Notes: a model not told the origin generated them from the letters alone. A stretch of DNA of 64,000 nucleotides from Pseudomonas petrae (GCF_021728295.1 NZ_JAKJXE010000015.1:62001-126000), one strand, 5' to 3'. Counted from the first letter of the stretch, positions 1 through 8,916 are shown. Program-made: numbers and translations.

Positions 1-191
1 ACGGGCAGATCAAGGCACCGGTCAACACCATGCGATTCGACGACAGTATCTTTAGCCTGCTGGGCGCGGCGCTGGAACAACTGACCACTGAAAGGGAACT
101 CCTGCTGTCGACGAGTACCTACAGTCAGCGCCAGACCGCCTCGAATCTGCTGCCGGGCGCATTACTGAGTGCGTTGACGCTGACGCTGTAA
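1..191 (+). CDS. C-terminal end of a probable TldD/PmbA-family metalloprotease-like protein (5' truncated)
   Basis: The reading frame is open from the left edge to a TAA at 189-191 and gives about 62 residues. It contains a pattern of the type I-x2-PV-x3-RF-x2-S (IKAPVNTMRFDDS), then a helix-like stretch, and ends in ...LLPGALLSALTLTL. That arrangement resembles the C-terminal beta-structured tail of TldD/PmbA (TldE) proteins. Those proteins act on small peptides and on ribosomally made precursors. The catalytic region lies outside the window, so the family call rests only on this tail and is tentative. Confidence 0.5.
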   Translation, partial: GQIKAPVNTMRFDDSIFSLLGAALEQLTTERELLLSTSTYSQRQTASNLLPGALLSALTLTL

Positions 192-252
192 CGCCGACGT
201 CAAAACATGCCCTCTGCGCCGCATGAGGCTGCTGTTGATTCTGCCCGAAGGG

Positions 253-357
253 CGTAGGAGCGCGCTTGCCCGCGAATGCAGTGTGTCAGGCAATAAACAG
301 GACACAGACATAACGCAATCGCGGGCAAGGTGGAGCGCCACCCCGGTCGCTCCTACA
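253..357. repeat. REP-type inverted repeat pair
   Basis: The left arm reads GTAGGAGCGCGCTTGCCCGC. The right arm is a degenerate inverted copy ending in CGGTCGCTCCTACA. This is the Pseudomonas REP sequence seen about seven more times in the window, here in the gap before the efflux-pump gene. The right arm has drifted (GGTGGAGCGCCACC), so the pair is imperfect. Confidence 0.75.
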
Positions 358-397
358 AAACCAGAAGAAACCTATCCCATAAGGACCCTCGATCCAC

Positions 398-1840
398 ATG
401 CCGACCTCAACACCGCAGCTGGACGCCCGCACCCTGCGCTGGATGCCATGGGTCATCGCCATTGCCTTTTTCATGCAAAGCCTGGACGGCACGATCCTCA
501 ACACCGCGTTGCCGTCCATGGCCCGCTCGCTGGCGGAAGATCCATTGCGCATGCAGTCGGTGATCATCGCCTACATGCTGACCATCGCCCTGCTGATCCC
601 CGCGTCGGGCTGGATTTCCGACCGCTTTGGCATCAAACGGATCTTCTTCAGCGCCATCCTGCTGTTCAGCTTCGGCTCGTTGCTGTGCGCGGTGTCCAAC
701 TCCATCGGCATGCTGGTGGGCGCGCGGGTGATTCAGGGCCTCGGCGGAGCGTTGATGATGCCAGTCGGCAGGCTCATCGTGCTGCGCGCTTATCCCCGCA
801 CCGAGTTGGTTCGCACACTGAGTTTCATTACCATGCCCGCCCTGCTCGGCCCGCTGATGGGCCCGACCGTTGGCGGCTGGCTGGTGGAATACCTGAGCTG
901 GCACTGGATCTTCCTGATCAACCTTCCGGTGGGGATTCTCGGTTGTTTTGCCGTGCGCAAATTCATCCCCGATCTTCAGGGGGGCGGCCGTACGCGCTTT
1001 GATCTGGTGGGATTCGGCTTATTCGGCGCGTCGATGGTGCTGATCACGATTGCACTGGAAGGCCTGGGCGAACTGCACTTGCCGCACTTGCGGGTGGTGA
1101 TGCTGTTGTTTGGCGGCATGGCCTGCCTGGCGGCGTACTGGTTGCGCGCCAGTCACGTGGAAGCGCCGTTGTTCTCCGCTCAGCTGTTCAAGACCCGCAG
1201 TTTCGCGGTGGGCATCATGGGCAATCTGTTTGCCCGCCTGGGCAGCGGCGCCCTGCCCTTTCTGCTGCCACTGATGCTGCAAGTCGCGCTGGGTTACTCG
1301 CCATCACATGCTGGCATGAGCATGATTCCCCTGGCCCTCGCAGCGATGTTCGCCAAGCCGCTGGCGACCAAAGCCATTGAACGGCTGGGTTATCGCATCG
1401 TGCTGACCGGTAATACGCTGCTGCTGGGTATTCTGCTGGCGAGCATGGCGCTGGTCAGTGCCAACACGCCGTACTGGCTTTTGTTGATTCATCTGGCGTT
1501 TCTGGGCGGGGTCAACTCGCTGCAGTTCTCGGCGATGAACGCGGTGACGCTGATCGATCTCGACGATGCCAGTGCCGCCAGCGGCAACAGTCTGCTGTCG
1601 GTGGTTGCGCAGTTGTCCCTGAGTCTCGGCGTCGCCTGCGCGGCTGCTTTGCTGGGCGGGTTCAGCGACGACGTGGCGACGGGCGAAGTGAGCGACGTGC
1701 TCGGTGCGTTTCAGCTGACCTTCCTGTGCGTCGGCGTGCTGGCGATGCTGGCGGCGTCGATCTTCCTGCAACTGTCGCCACGCATGGCCCCCGAAGCACC
1801 GGCGCGCAAACCGCAACCGGAGCCCGAAATCGAGGCGTGA
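398..1840 (+). CDS. mdtD: MdtD-like multidrug efflux MFS transporter (DHA2 family)
   Basis: A 480-residue inner-membrane protein with the features of the DHA2 (14-helix drug:H+ antiporter) branch of the major facilitator superfamily. The first helix carries QSLDGTILNTALPSMA, the D1-type motif of this family. It is followed by motif A (GWISDRFGIKR) and a motif C-like glycine/proline stretch (ALLGPLMGPTVGGWL). Length matches E. coli MdtD (471 residues). An AAGGA at 381-385 precedes the ATG. The charged, proline-rich tail after the last helix is cytoplasmic. The gene stands alone, with a REP element upstream and a GC-rich hairpin downstream. The substrate cannot be told from sequence; broad drug or metabolite export is the family expectation. 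Confidence 0.85.
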   Translation: MPTSTPQLDARTLRWMPWVIAIAFFMQSLDGTILNTALPSMARSLAEDPLRMQSVIIAYMLTIALLIPASGWISDRFGIKRIFFSAILLFSFGSLLCAVSNSIGMLVGARVIQGLGGALMMPVGRLIVLRAYPRTELVRTLSFITMPALLGPLMGPTVGGWLVEYLSWHWIFLINLPVGILGCFAVRKFIPDLQGGGRTRFDLVGFGLFGASMVLITIALEGLGELHLPHLRVVMLLFGGMACLAAYWLRASHVEAPLFSAQLFKTRSFAVGIMGNLFARLGSGALPFLLPLMLQVALGYSPSHAGMSMIPLALAAMFAKPLATKAIERLGYRIVLTGNTLLLGILLASMALVSANTPYWLLLIHLAFLGGVNSLQFSAMNAVTLIDLDDASAASGNSLLSVVAQLSLSLGVACAAALLGGFSDDVATGEVSDVLGAFQLTFLCVGVLAMLAASIFLQLSPRMAPEAPARKPQPEPEIEA

Positions 1841-1860
1841 TTCGCTCACCATTTATCGCG

Positions 1861-1884
1861 CGCGGCCCCAAGGCAGGGGCCGCG
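1861..1884. terminator. GC-rich hairpin after the MFS gene
   Basis: A perfect 9-bp stem (CGCGGCCCC, 1861-1869, with GGGGCCGCG, 1876-1884) and a 6-base loop, 20 bases after the MFS stop codon. It lacks a clear run of T after the stem, so it may be a weak terminator or an mRNA-end stabiliser. It also lies just upstream of dbpA. Confidence 0.4.
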
Positions 1885-1926
1885 ACCTGATACACTGCGC
1901 GACATTTTGTTTTGCAGGCCCGTCCC

Positions 1927-3306
1927 GTGACTAACACCGCTTTTAACTCATTGCCCCTTTCCGCCGCCATGCTGGCTAACCTGGAGTCCCTTGGTTATGC
2001 CGAGATGACGCCGATTCAGGCGCAGAGCCTGCCGGTGATTATCAAGGGGATGGACCTGATCGCCCAAGCCAAGACGGGCTCTGGCAAGACCGCTGCATTC
2101 GGCATCGGCCTGCTCAATCCGGTCAATCCGCGCTACTTCGGCTGCCAGGCGTTGGTGCTCTGCCCCACCCGTGAGCTGGCCGACCAGGTGGCCAAGGAGA
2201 TCCGTCGTCTGGCGCGTTCCGAAGACAACATCAAAGTGCTGACCCTCTGCGGCGGCGTGTCTTTCGGCCCGCAGATCGGTTCGCTGGAGCACGGCGCGCA
2301 CATCATCGTCGGCACGCCGGGTCGCATCCAGCAGCATCTGCGCAAGGGTTCGCTGGTGCTGGACGGCCTGAACACGCTGGTGCTGGACGAAGCCGACCGC
2401 ATGCTCGACATGGGTTTCTACGACGCCATCGCCGACATCATCGAGCAGACACCCAAGCGTCGCCAGACCCTGCTGTTCTCGGCCACCTATCCGGTCGGCA
2501 TCAAGCAGCTGGCCTCGAAATTCATGCGCGATCCGCAGACCGTCAAGGTCGAAGCGCTCCACGCCGACAGCCAGATCGAGCAGATCTTCTACGAAATCGC
2601 CCCCGAGCAACGCCTCGAAGCGGTGGTCCGCGTGCTCGATCATTTCCGTCCGCAGTCCTGCGTGGCGTTCTGTTTCACCAAGCAGCAGGTTCAGGAAGTG
2701 GTCGATCACCTGACCGCCAAGGGCATGTCCGCCGTCGGCCTGCATGGCGATCTGGAACAGCGCGATCGCGACCAGGTGCTGGCGATGTTCGCCAACCGCA
2801 GCACCTCCGTGCTGGTGGCCACTGACGTCGCTGCGCGTGGTCTGGACATCGATGCACTGGACATGGTGCTCAACGTCGAGCTGGCGCGGGATTCGGAAAT
2901 CCACATTCACCGCGTCGGCCGTACCGGTCGTGCGGGTGAGACCGGCATCGCCGTCAGCCTGGTTGCCCCCGGCGAAAGCCAGCGCGCCCGCGCCGTTGAA
3001 GAACTGCAGAAAGCGCCGCTCAACTGGCAGCAGTACGACCAGCTGGAGCGCAAGGAAGGCGGCAAGCTGCTGCCACCGATGACCACGCTGTGTATCGGCT
3101 CCGGCCGCAAAGACAAGCTGCGCCCTGGCGACATTCTTGGCGCGCTGACGGGCGAAGCAGGCATTCCTGGCACTCAGGTGGGCAAGATCGCGATCTTTGA
3201 TTTCCAGGCCTACGTCGCCGTGGAGCGCAGCATGGCCAAGCAGGCGCTGGAGCGTCTGAACAACGGCAAGATCAAGGGCAAGTCATTGCGCGTTCGGATT
3301 TTGTAA
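1927..3306 (+). CDS. dbpA: DbpA, ATP-dependent 23S rRNA helicase
   Basis: DEAD-box RNA helicase of about 459 residues, the usual DbpA length. In order: the Q motif (F-x-SLPL ... TPIQAQSLP), motif I AKTGSGKTAAFG, Ia PTRELADQ, Ib TPGR, II DEAD, III SAT, V ARGLDI and VI HRVGRTGRAGETG. The last ~75 residues form the DbpA-specific RNA-binding domain (C-x-GSGRKDKLRPGDILGAL...). This domain tethers the enzyme to hairpin 92 of 23S rRNA for 50S assembly. The GTG at 1927 is preferred because the N-terminus then matches the family and an AGG lies 8 bases upstream. A TTG at 1912 would add five residues. The gene is monocistronic, with a REP element after the stop. Confidence 0.95.
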   Translation: MTNTAFNSLPLSAAMLANLESLGYAEMTPIQAQSLPVIIKGMDLIAQAKTGSGKTAAFGIGLLNPVNPRYFGCQALVLCPTRELADQVAKEIRRLARSEDNIKVLTLCGGVSFGPQIGSLEHGAHIIVGTPGRIQQHLRKGSLVLDGLNTLVLDEADRMLDMGFYDAIADIIEQTPKRRQTLLFSATYPVGIKQLASKFMRDPQTVKVEALHADSQIEQIFYEIAPEQRLEAVVRVLDHFRPQSCVAFCFTKQQVQEVVDHLTAKGMSAVGLHGDLEQRDRDQVLAMFANRSTSVLVATDVAARGLDIDALDMVLNVELARDSEIHIHRVGRTGRAGETGIAVSLVAPGESQRARAVEELQKAPLNWQQYDQLERKEGGKLLPPMTTLCIGSGRKDKLRPGDILGALTGEAGIPGTQVGKIAIFDFQAYVAVERSMAKQALERLNNGKIKGKSLRVRIL

Positions 3307-3323
3307 GGTCCGCAGCGCCTCTT

Positions 3324-3412
3324 TGTAGGAGCGCGCTTGCCCGCGATTGCGGTGGTTCAGTAAGACATTTATGCCCTGACACACCGCAATCGCGGGCAAG
3401 CGCGCTCCTACA
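3324..3412. repeat. REP inverted repeat, perfect 31-bp arms
   Basis: Arms at 3324-3354 and 3382-3412 are exact reverse complements, beginning TGTAGGAGCGCGCTTGCCCG and extending through GCGATTGCGGTG. They flank a 27-base loop. It lies directly after dbpA and before the flavoprotein gene. It is the best-preserved REP copy in the window. Confidence 0.85.
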
Positions 3413-3457
3413 GGTTCACCGCCACCCCCTGGATTATTTACACCCGAGGACACCGCT

Positions 3458-4636
3458 TTGCCCGTTACTGACGTTGTGATCATCGGCGCCGGCGCCGCAG
3501 GTTTGATGTGTGCATTCACCGCCGCCCAGCGCGGCCGCAAGGTCATGCTGATCGACCACGCCAACAAGCCGGGCAAGAAAATTCTCATGTCGGGCGGCGG
3601 TCGCTGCAACTTCACCAACATGTACACCGAGCCTGCCAACTTCCTCTCGCAGAACGCGCATTTCTGCAAATCGGCGCTGGCCCGCTACACCCAGTGGGAT
3701 TTCATCGAGCTGGTGGGCAAGCACGGCGTGCCTTACCACGAGAAGAAACTCGGGCAGCTGTTCTGCGACAACAAATCCAGTGACATCCTCGATCTGCTGC
3801 TCGCTGAATGCGACACCGCGGGCGTGAGCCTGCACATGGACACTTCGGTGCAGAGCATCGAGAAAGCCGAAAACGGTTACCTGCTGAAAACAACCCTGGG
3901 CGAACTCCGTTGCGATTCACTGGTGATCGCCACAGGCGGCCTGTCGATTCCGACGCTGGGCGCTACCGGTTTCGGTTATCAGGTCGGCAAGCAGTTCGGC
4001 CACACGCTGTTGCCTACCCGGGCGGGCCTGGTCCCGTTCACCATCACCGATCAGTTGAAAGAGCTGTGCACCGAGCTGACCGGCACGTCGGTCGATTGCC
4101 TGGTGAGCTGCAACGACGTCAGCTTTCGCGAAAACATCCTGTTCACCCACCGTGGCTTGAGCGGACCGGCGATCCTGCAGATCTCGTCCTTCTGGCAGCC
4201 GGGCGACACGGTCGAAATCAATCTGATGCCCGACCACGACGCTCACAGCTGGCTGACCGAGCAACAGGCCGAACGCCCGAACAGCGAATTAAAGACGCTG
4301 CTCGGCGAGATTTTCACCAAGAAAATGGCCAACCTGATTGCCGAGCAATGGTTCGTGTCCAAGCCGATGAAGCAGTACACCCACGCCGAACTGGCCGACA
4401 TCGCCACCAGACTGGCGAGCTGGCAAGTGGTACCGGCGGGCACCGAAGGGTATCGCACGGCCGAGGTCACACTGGGCGGCATCGACACCCGTGAAGTGTC
4501 GTCGAAGACGATGGAATCGCTGAAATCACCGGGGCTGTACTTTGTCGGCGAGGTGCTGGATGTCAGCGGGCATCTGGGCGGCTTCAACTTCCAGTGGGCC
4601 TGGGCCTCGGCGTACGCGGCGGCGCAGTTCGTCTGA
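3458..4636 (+). CDS. HI0933/YhiN-family NAD(P)/FAD-dependent oxidoreductase
   Basis: A 392-residue flavoprotein. The N-terminus has the Rossmann dinucleotide-binding motif GAGAAGLMCA. It is followed by the family hallmark KPGKKILMSGGGRCNFTN at about residues 43-60. The C-terminus closes the FAD site with GLYFVGEVLDVSGHLGGFN. Length and motifs fit the HI0933-like (YhiN) family of uncharacterised cytosolic flavoproteins; the physiological substrate is unknown. Translation starts at a TTG (3458), supported by CGAGGA at 3445-3450 with a 7-base spacer. No in-frame ATG lies nearby. A REP element precedes it and a different palindrome follows it, so it is probably transcribed alone. Confidence 0.88.
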   Translation: MPVTDVVIIGAGAAGLMCAFTAAQRGRKVMLIDHANKPGKKILMSGGGRCNFTNMYTEPANFLSQNAHFCKSALARYTQWDFIELVGKHGVPYHEKKLGQLFCDNKSSDILDLLLAECDTAGVSLHMDTSVQSIEKAENGYLLKTTLGELRCDSLVIATGGLSIPTLGATGFGYQVGKQFGHTLLPTRAGLVPFTITDQLKELCTELTGTSVDCLVSCNDVSFRENILFTHRGLSGPAILQISSFWQPGDTVEINLMPDHDAHSWLTEQQAERPNSELKTLLGEIFTKKMANLIAEQWFVSKPMKQYTHAELADIATRLASWQVVPAGTEGYRTAEVTLGGIDTREVSSKTMESLKSPGLYFVGEVLDVSGHLGGFNFQWAWASAYAAAQFV

Positions 4637-4683
4637 GCAGTCGTTGCGAGCAAGCTCACACCGGCACGGACGCACGCGATCTC

Positions 4684-4795
4684 TGTAGGAGCAATCGGAG
4701 TTTACGACGGTCGCGAAGAGGCCGGGCCAGGCCATACATATTCAGTGCCTGACCTTCCGCCTTCGCGACCGTCGTAAACTCCGATTGCTCCTACC
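4684..4795. repeat. Long inverted repeat of a second REP-like family
   Basis: The left arm starts TGTAGGAGCAATCGGAGTTT and runs to GGTCGCGAAG (4684-4718). Positions 4761-4794 are its reverse complement with 34 matching bases. The ends (TGTAGGAGC) are shared with the common REP of this genome, but the interior (ATCGGAGTTTACGACGGTCGCGAA) is different. It therefore belongs to a separate REP class. Confidence 0.8.
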
Positions 4796-4886
4796 AAGTG
4801 CGTGTCGCAAATGAGAGAGGCACCATTGGGGTTAAGGTGCGTCTTGAGGTATTGGCATCCGCCCCGGAATAAATTTTGCTTACCGG

Positions 4887-4915
4887 ATGTACAGCGCGCA
4901 TCCGGCGCTGTACAT
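4887..4915. promoter_or_regulatory. 11-bp palindrome upstream of the YccS-like gene
   Basis: ATGTACAGCGC (4887-4897) and its exact reverse complement (4905-4915) are separated by 7 bases. The site ends 42 bases before the ATG at 4958. It has the size and position of a repressor operator or a leader hairpin. The regulator is not identified. Confidence 0.45.
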
Positions 4916-4957
4916 ATCCCTCAGCAAAATCAATCGCGAACAAGGCCGTCAGCGTTC

Positions 4958-7165
4958 ATGGCATCGACATCGTTGCGCAATACATTCCGCCGTCTCTGGG
5001 CGCTGGACAAGTTTTCCTACAGCGTGCGGGTTTTCATCGCGCTGACCGGCAGCATGGCGCTGTGCTGGTACCAGAACGAGATGTCTCAGTTGATCCCGCT
5101 GTTCCTCGGGATTATCGCCAGCGCCCTGTCGGAAACCGATGACAGCTGGCAAGGCCGCCTCAATGCGCTGGCCGTGACGCTGGTGTGTTTCAGCATCGCG
5201 GCGCTGTCCGTGGAGCTGCTGTTCCCCTACCCCGTGGTGTTCATCTGCGCGTTTGCCTTTGCGGCCTTCTGCCTGACGATGCTTGGTGCGCTGGGTGAGC
5301 GCTATGGCGCCATTGCCTACGCAACGTTGATTCTGTCGGTCTACACCATGATCGGCGTCGATCAGCGCGGCGGCGAAGTCACCGATTTCTGGCATGAACC
5401 CATGCTGCTGGTCGCAGGCGCGGCGTGGTACGGCCTGCTGTCGGTGCTGTGGCAGATGCTGTTTTCCAATCAGCCGGTGCAGCAGGCGCTGGCCCGACTG
5501 TTTCGCGAGCTGGGCCTGTACCTGAAGCTCAAATCAGAGCTGTTCGAGCCGATTCGCACCCTTGATATCGAAGCCAAGCGCCTGGAGCTTGCCAAGCAGA
5601 ACGGCAAGGTCGTCGGCGCGCTCAACGTCACCAAGGAAATCATCCTCAACCGCGTCGGCAGCGGTCGCCCCGGCTCGAAGGTCAGTCGCTACCTGAAGCT
5701 GTACTTCCTGGCCCAGGACATCCACGAACGCGCCAGTTCGTCGCACTATCCCTACAACTCCCTGGCCGAGGCGTTTTTCCACAGCGACGTGCTGTTTCGC
5801 TGCCAGCGCCTACTGCGCCAGCAAGGTCGCGCCTGCCGTGACCTGTCGGCGTCGATCCAGCTGCGCCAGCCGTTCATCTATGACGACAGCTTCGCCCATG
5901 CGCTGAATGATCTGCGCGCGTCCCTCGAACACCTGCGCATTCAGAGCAATCCGGCGTGGCGCGGGCTGCTGCGCTCACTGCGGGCGCTGGCCAATAACCT
6001 TGGCACCCTCGACCGGCTGCTCAGCGATGCGAGCAACCCCGACGCCCTGGCCGACGCCACCGACAGCAGCCTGCTCGACCGCTCGCCGCGCAACCTCAAG
6101 GACGTCTGGACGCGCCTGCGGCTGCAACTGACGCCGACCTCGCTATTGTTCCGTCACGCCCTGCGCCTGCCCTTGGCGCTGGTTATCGGCTACATCATGG
6201 TTCACCTGATTCACCCGTCGCAGGGGTACTGGATCATCCTCACCACGGTGTTCGTCTGCCAGCCAAGCTACGGCGCCACGCGGCGTAAACTCGGGCAGCG
6301 CATTATCGGCACGGCCATTGGCCTGACGGCGGGCTGGATTCTGTTCGACCTGATCACCACGCCGGTCCTGCAATCGATGTGCGCGGTGCTGGCCGGCGTA
6401 GTGTTCTTCGTCAACCGCACCACACGCTACACGCTGTCTACGGCAGCGATTACGGTGATGATCCTGTTCTGCTTCAATCAGGTCGGCGACGGTTACGGCG
6501 TGTTCTTGCCGCGCCTGCTGGACACGCTGCTGGGCAGCCTGATCGCCGGCCTGGCGGTGTTCCTGTTCCTGCCGGACTGGCAAGGCCGTCGGCTGAACAA
6601 GGTGCTGGCCAACACCCTGTCGTGCAACAGCATTTACCTGCGCCAGATCATGCAGCAATACGCGAACGGCAAGAGCGACGATCTGGCCTATCGACTGGCC
6701 CGCCGCAACGCCCATAACGCCGACGCGGCACTGTCCACCACGCTGGCCAATATGCTCATGGAGCCGGGGCATTTCCGCAAAGACGCCGACGTGGGTTTTC
6801 GCTTCCTGGTGCTGTCACACACCCTGCTCAGTTACCTGTCGGGCCTCGGGGCGCATCGGGAAACCCCGTTGCCCACCGAAGTGCGCGAGCAATTGATCGA
6901 GGGTGCCGGCGCCAGCCTTGCCGCGAGCATCGACGAAATTGCCCAGAGCCTGGCGTTGCGTGAGCCGGTTGCGGTGCAAAGCGACGCAGAGGAAGCGCTG
7001 GCGACGAGCCTGGAACAGATGCCGGAAGAAATCGACGAGGGCCAACGGCTGGTGCAAACCCAACTGGCGCTGATCTGCCGTCAGTTAGGGCCACTGCGCA
7101 CCCTGGCAGCGCACTTGATCAAAGAGCCGGTCAAAGAGCCCGACATCACAGACCGTGCAGCCTGA
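4958..7165 (+). CDS. YccS/YhfK-type FUSC-family inner-membrane protein
   Basis: A 735-residue protein with the YccS layout. A first cluster of about six hydrophobic helices covers roughly residues 20-150. A long soluble helical region follows (about 160-400). A second membrane cluster, starting near LRLPLALVIGYIMVH and holding the FUSC-like signature (GYWIILTTVFVCQPSYGATR), leads to a soluble tail. The family is related to aromatic-acid and fusaric-acid efflux proteins (AaeB), but the YccS branch has no proven substrate. The ATG at 4958 with ACAAGG 12 bases upstream gives the normal N-terminus. An upstream extension to 4802 would add 52 atypical residues. The 3' end overlaps the convergent binding-protein gene by 20 bases. 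Confidence 0.82.
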   Translation: MASTSLRNTFRRLWALDKFSYSVRVFIALTGSMALCWYQNEMSQLIPLFLGIIASALSETDDSWQGRLNALAVTLVCFSIAALSVELLFPYPVVFICAFAFAAFCLTMLGALGERYGAIAYATLILSVYTMIGVDQRGGEVTDFWHEPMLLVAGAAWYGLLSVLWQMLFSNQPVQQALARLFRELGLYLKLKSELFEPIRTLDIEAKRLELAKQNGKVVGALNVTKEIILNRVGSGRPGSKVSRYLKLYFLAQDIHERASSSHYPYNSLAEAFFHSDVLFRCQRLLRQQGRACRDLSASIQLRQPFIYDDSFAHALNDLRASLEHLRIQSNPAWRGLLRSLRALANNLGTLDRLLSDASNPDALADATDSSLLDRSPRNLKDVWTRLRLQLTPTSLLFRHALRLPLALVIGYIMVHLIHPSQGYWIILTTVFVCQPSYGATRRKLGQRIIGTAIGLTAGWILFDLITTPVLQSMCAVLAGVVFFVNRTTRYTLSTAAITVMILFCFNQVGDGYGVFLPRLLDTLLGSLIAGLAVFLFLPDWQGRRLNKVLANTLSCNSIYLRQIMQQYANGKSDDLAYRLARRNAHNADAALSTTLANMLMEPGHFRKDADVGFRFLVLSHTLLSYLSGLGAHRETPLPTEVREQLIEGAGASLAASIDEIAQSLALREPVAVQSDAEEALATSLEQMPEEIDEGQRLVQTQLALICRQLGPLRTLAAHLIKEPVKEPDITDRAA

Positions 7166-7883
7166 TGAGCTTGTCGTAAGTGCCGTCGGCTTTCATCTCG
7201 GCGATAGCCTTGTCGAAATCCAGAACGATCTGCTGATGATCCGCCCGCTTGATGCTGACCAGCATGTGCAGACTGTTTTCGCTCAGTGATTTAGGCAGGA
7301 ATTCAACGTTGGCCTGCACGTCCGCAGGCTCGCGAGTGAGGGCGAACCGCGCCGCGTACTCGTCTTCCACCGTCAAGTCGACCCTGCCCGCTGCCAGCAT
7401 CCTGACGGCGGTCGAGAAACCCGCCACCGGCACTTTTTTCAGCTCGGCATCGGCGTCGAATTCCGGCGAATAGGCGTAGCCGCGCACTACGGCAATGGAA
7501 TAGCCGTGCAGCTGCGACAGGCTCTGAAAGTCGATGGAGGCGTCTTTGCGCTTCAGGAAACGCAAGCGGTTGATCAGGTACGGCGCGGAGAAAACCCCGA
7601 TGCGCGTGCGGTCTTCGCTGTACCAGGCGTTGATAACGATGTCGTATCGCCCTTCGCTCAGCCCGTGTATCGCCCGCGCCCAGGGGACTTGCTCGTATTC
7701 GGTGTCATAACCGGCGCGGCCCAGCGCCGTGCGAATCAGGTCAGTGGACAGGCCGTCGTGCAGCAGTGACACGTCGGCATAGGGCGCCCATGCATCACCG
7801 GCGAGACGCAATGTCTGCGCGACCGCGCCTTGGGCTATCAGCATCATTCCCAACAGCCCTGCGGTGCACAGCAAACGCGACAT
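7146..7883 (-). CDS. Periplasmic substrate-binding protein, family 3 (amino-acid/polar solute type)
   Basis: A 245-residue exported protein. Residues 1-22 form a Sec signal peptide (hydrophobic core GLLGMMLIAQ, cleavage likely at AVA-QT). The mature part follows the bacterial solute-binding protein family 3 pattern: LRLAGDAWAPYAD at the N-terminus, then DVVINAWYSEDRTR-like and VEDEYAARFAL segments. No permease or ATPase gene is adjacent. It may be an orphan binding protein or a sensor-type relative, as is common for this Pseudomonas subgroup. AAGGAAG lies 6 bases before the ATG. The gene converges on and slightly overlaps the YccS-like gene. Confidence 0.82.
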   Translation of the reverse strand: MSRLLCTAGLLGMMLIAQGAVAQTLRLAGDAWAPYADVSLLHDGLSTDLIRTALGRAGYDTEYEQVPWARAIHGLSEGRYDIVINAWYSEDRTRIGVFSAPYLINRLRFLKRKDASIDFQSLSQLHGYSIAVVRGYAYSPEFDADAELKKVPVAGFSTAVRMLAAGRVDLTVEDEYAARFALTREPADVQANVEFLPKSLSENSLHMLVSIKRADHQQIVLDFDKAIAEMKADGTYDKLIRLHGL

Positions 7884-8088
7884 ACTCGGCTTCCTTGTGG
7901 CAACTGGCCTTCAGTGAAGACTCATTTTGCGCTTTGCACAACTCATAACAGTGCGATGTTTGTGCCGCAGTTCAACAAAATGACGCACCGCTGATTGAAT
8001 GAGTGTCTAGTACTGCTCGCCGCGAATTTGGGCTTGCACCGATATGCGTTTAGTATCCGGCATCAACTTCTTCTCGCAGGCCGGCGTC

Positions 8089-8547
8089 ATGTCTATCAAC
8101 TGGATTTGCAAACACCATACCGACCTTGAAAAAGAGCAGCTGTACGCCATTCTGCAACTGAGGGCGCAGGTGTTTGTGGTGGAGCAGAAATGCTGGTATC
8201 TGGACGTCGATGGCCAGGATTTGCTGGGCGATACCTGCCATCTGATGGCTTGGCAGGATGATCAGCTGGTCGCTTACCTGCGCCTGCTGGACCCGATTCA
8301 GCAGAACGGTGACGTGACCATCGGCCGGGTGGTGACTGCACCATCAATGCGCAACAAGGGGATGGGCCATGAATTGATGGTTCAGGCGCTGAAACACGCG
8401 GAACTCCAATGGCCGGACCAGCCGATATTCCTCTCGGCCCAGGCGCATTTGCAGGGTTACTACAGCCGCTACGGCTTTAATCCGGTGGGCGAGGTGTACG
8501 TCGAGGACGGCATTCCCCACATCAGCATGCGTCGCGATCTGGACTGA
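8089..8547 (+). CDS. elaA: ElaA-type GNAT N-acetyltransferase
   Basis: A 152-residue protein, the standard ElaA length. The N-terminal half has the ElaA signature LRAQVFVVEQKC-x4-DVDGQD. The acetyl-CoA pocket motif A appears as IGRVVTAPSMRNKGMGHELM (R/Q-x2-G-x-G/A form). The C-terminus has the beta-bulge segment YSRYGFNPVGEVYVEDGIPH. The enzyme is cytosolic, and the acceptor substrate is not established for the family. The ATG at 8089 matches the family start. An upstream in-frame ATG at 8044 would add 15 residues of low similarity. Confidence 0.88.
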   Translation: MSINWICKHHTDLEKEQLYAILQLRAQVFVVEQKCWYLDVDGQDLLGDTCHLMAWQDDQLVAYLRLLDPIQQNGDVTIGRVVTAPSMRNKGMGHELMVQALKHAELQWPDQPIFLSAQAHLQGYYSRYGFNPVGEVYVEDGIPHISMRRDLD

Positions 8548-8619
8548 TCCGGCTCCGGACAGTAGGACGGGCTTCAGCCGGGAAGCTTCTGGCTCAAATC
8601 AACCAACCCTGGCACGCCC

Positions 8620-8916
8620 TCAGGGATACCCCAGCACCGTCTTGATGGTCTGCAGATTGCCCTCGATCCAGCGGCGGTCAATCGCGCCCCAGTCACGAAT
8701 CCGGTAACCGCCGGCATGATTGCGCGCGCCATCGAGTTGTTCAAACTCGCACACGATATCCAGATCAGCCAGCGCCGCGATGGTGTCCTGGGCGGTGCGA
8801 CGGGGCATGCCGGTGACGTCGGTCAAGGCCGGCACGCTGCTGGCGATGCCGCTGTCGATCAGATACGCCACATACAGGCGGCGGTAGAAACTGCTCTTGG
8901 TCTTGCTGACTTCCAT
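8620..8916 (-). CDS. Small winged helix-turn-helix protein
   Basis: A 98-residue cytosolic protein. Residues about 8-60 can be read as a winged helix. One helix starts at SSFYRRLYVAYLID and a recognition-helix candidate is TGMPRRTAQDTIAALADL. A wing may follow at about residues 55-75 (FEQLDGARNHAGGYRI). There is no ligand domain, so it is probably a compact DNA-binding regulator or accessory factor of unknown target. It follows the YgjP-like gene by 31 bases on the same strand and is probably co-transcribed. AAGGAAG precedes the ATG with good spacing. Confidence 0.7.
   Translation of the reverse strand: MEVSKTKSSFYRRLYVAYLIDSGIASSVPALTDVTGMPRRTAQDTIAALADLDIVCEFEQLDGARNHAGGYRIRDWGAIDRRWIEGNLQTIKTVLGYP

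Larger units (their letters stand above)
4637..4957. other. Intergenic region with two palindromes
   Basis: This 321-base gap between the flavoprotein and the YccS-like gene holds the 34-bp-arm inverted repeat at 4684-4795 and the 11-bp-arm palindrome at 4887-4915. Otherwise it contains only leader sequence ending in ACAAGG, the probable ribosome-binding site of the next gene. I see no additional coding sequence. Confidence 0.7.
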
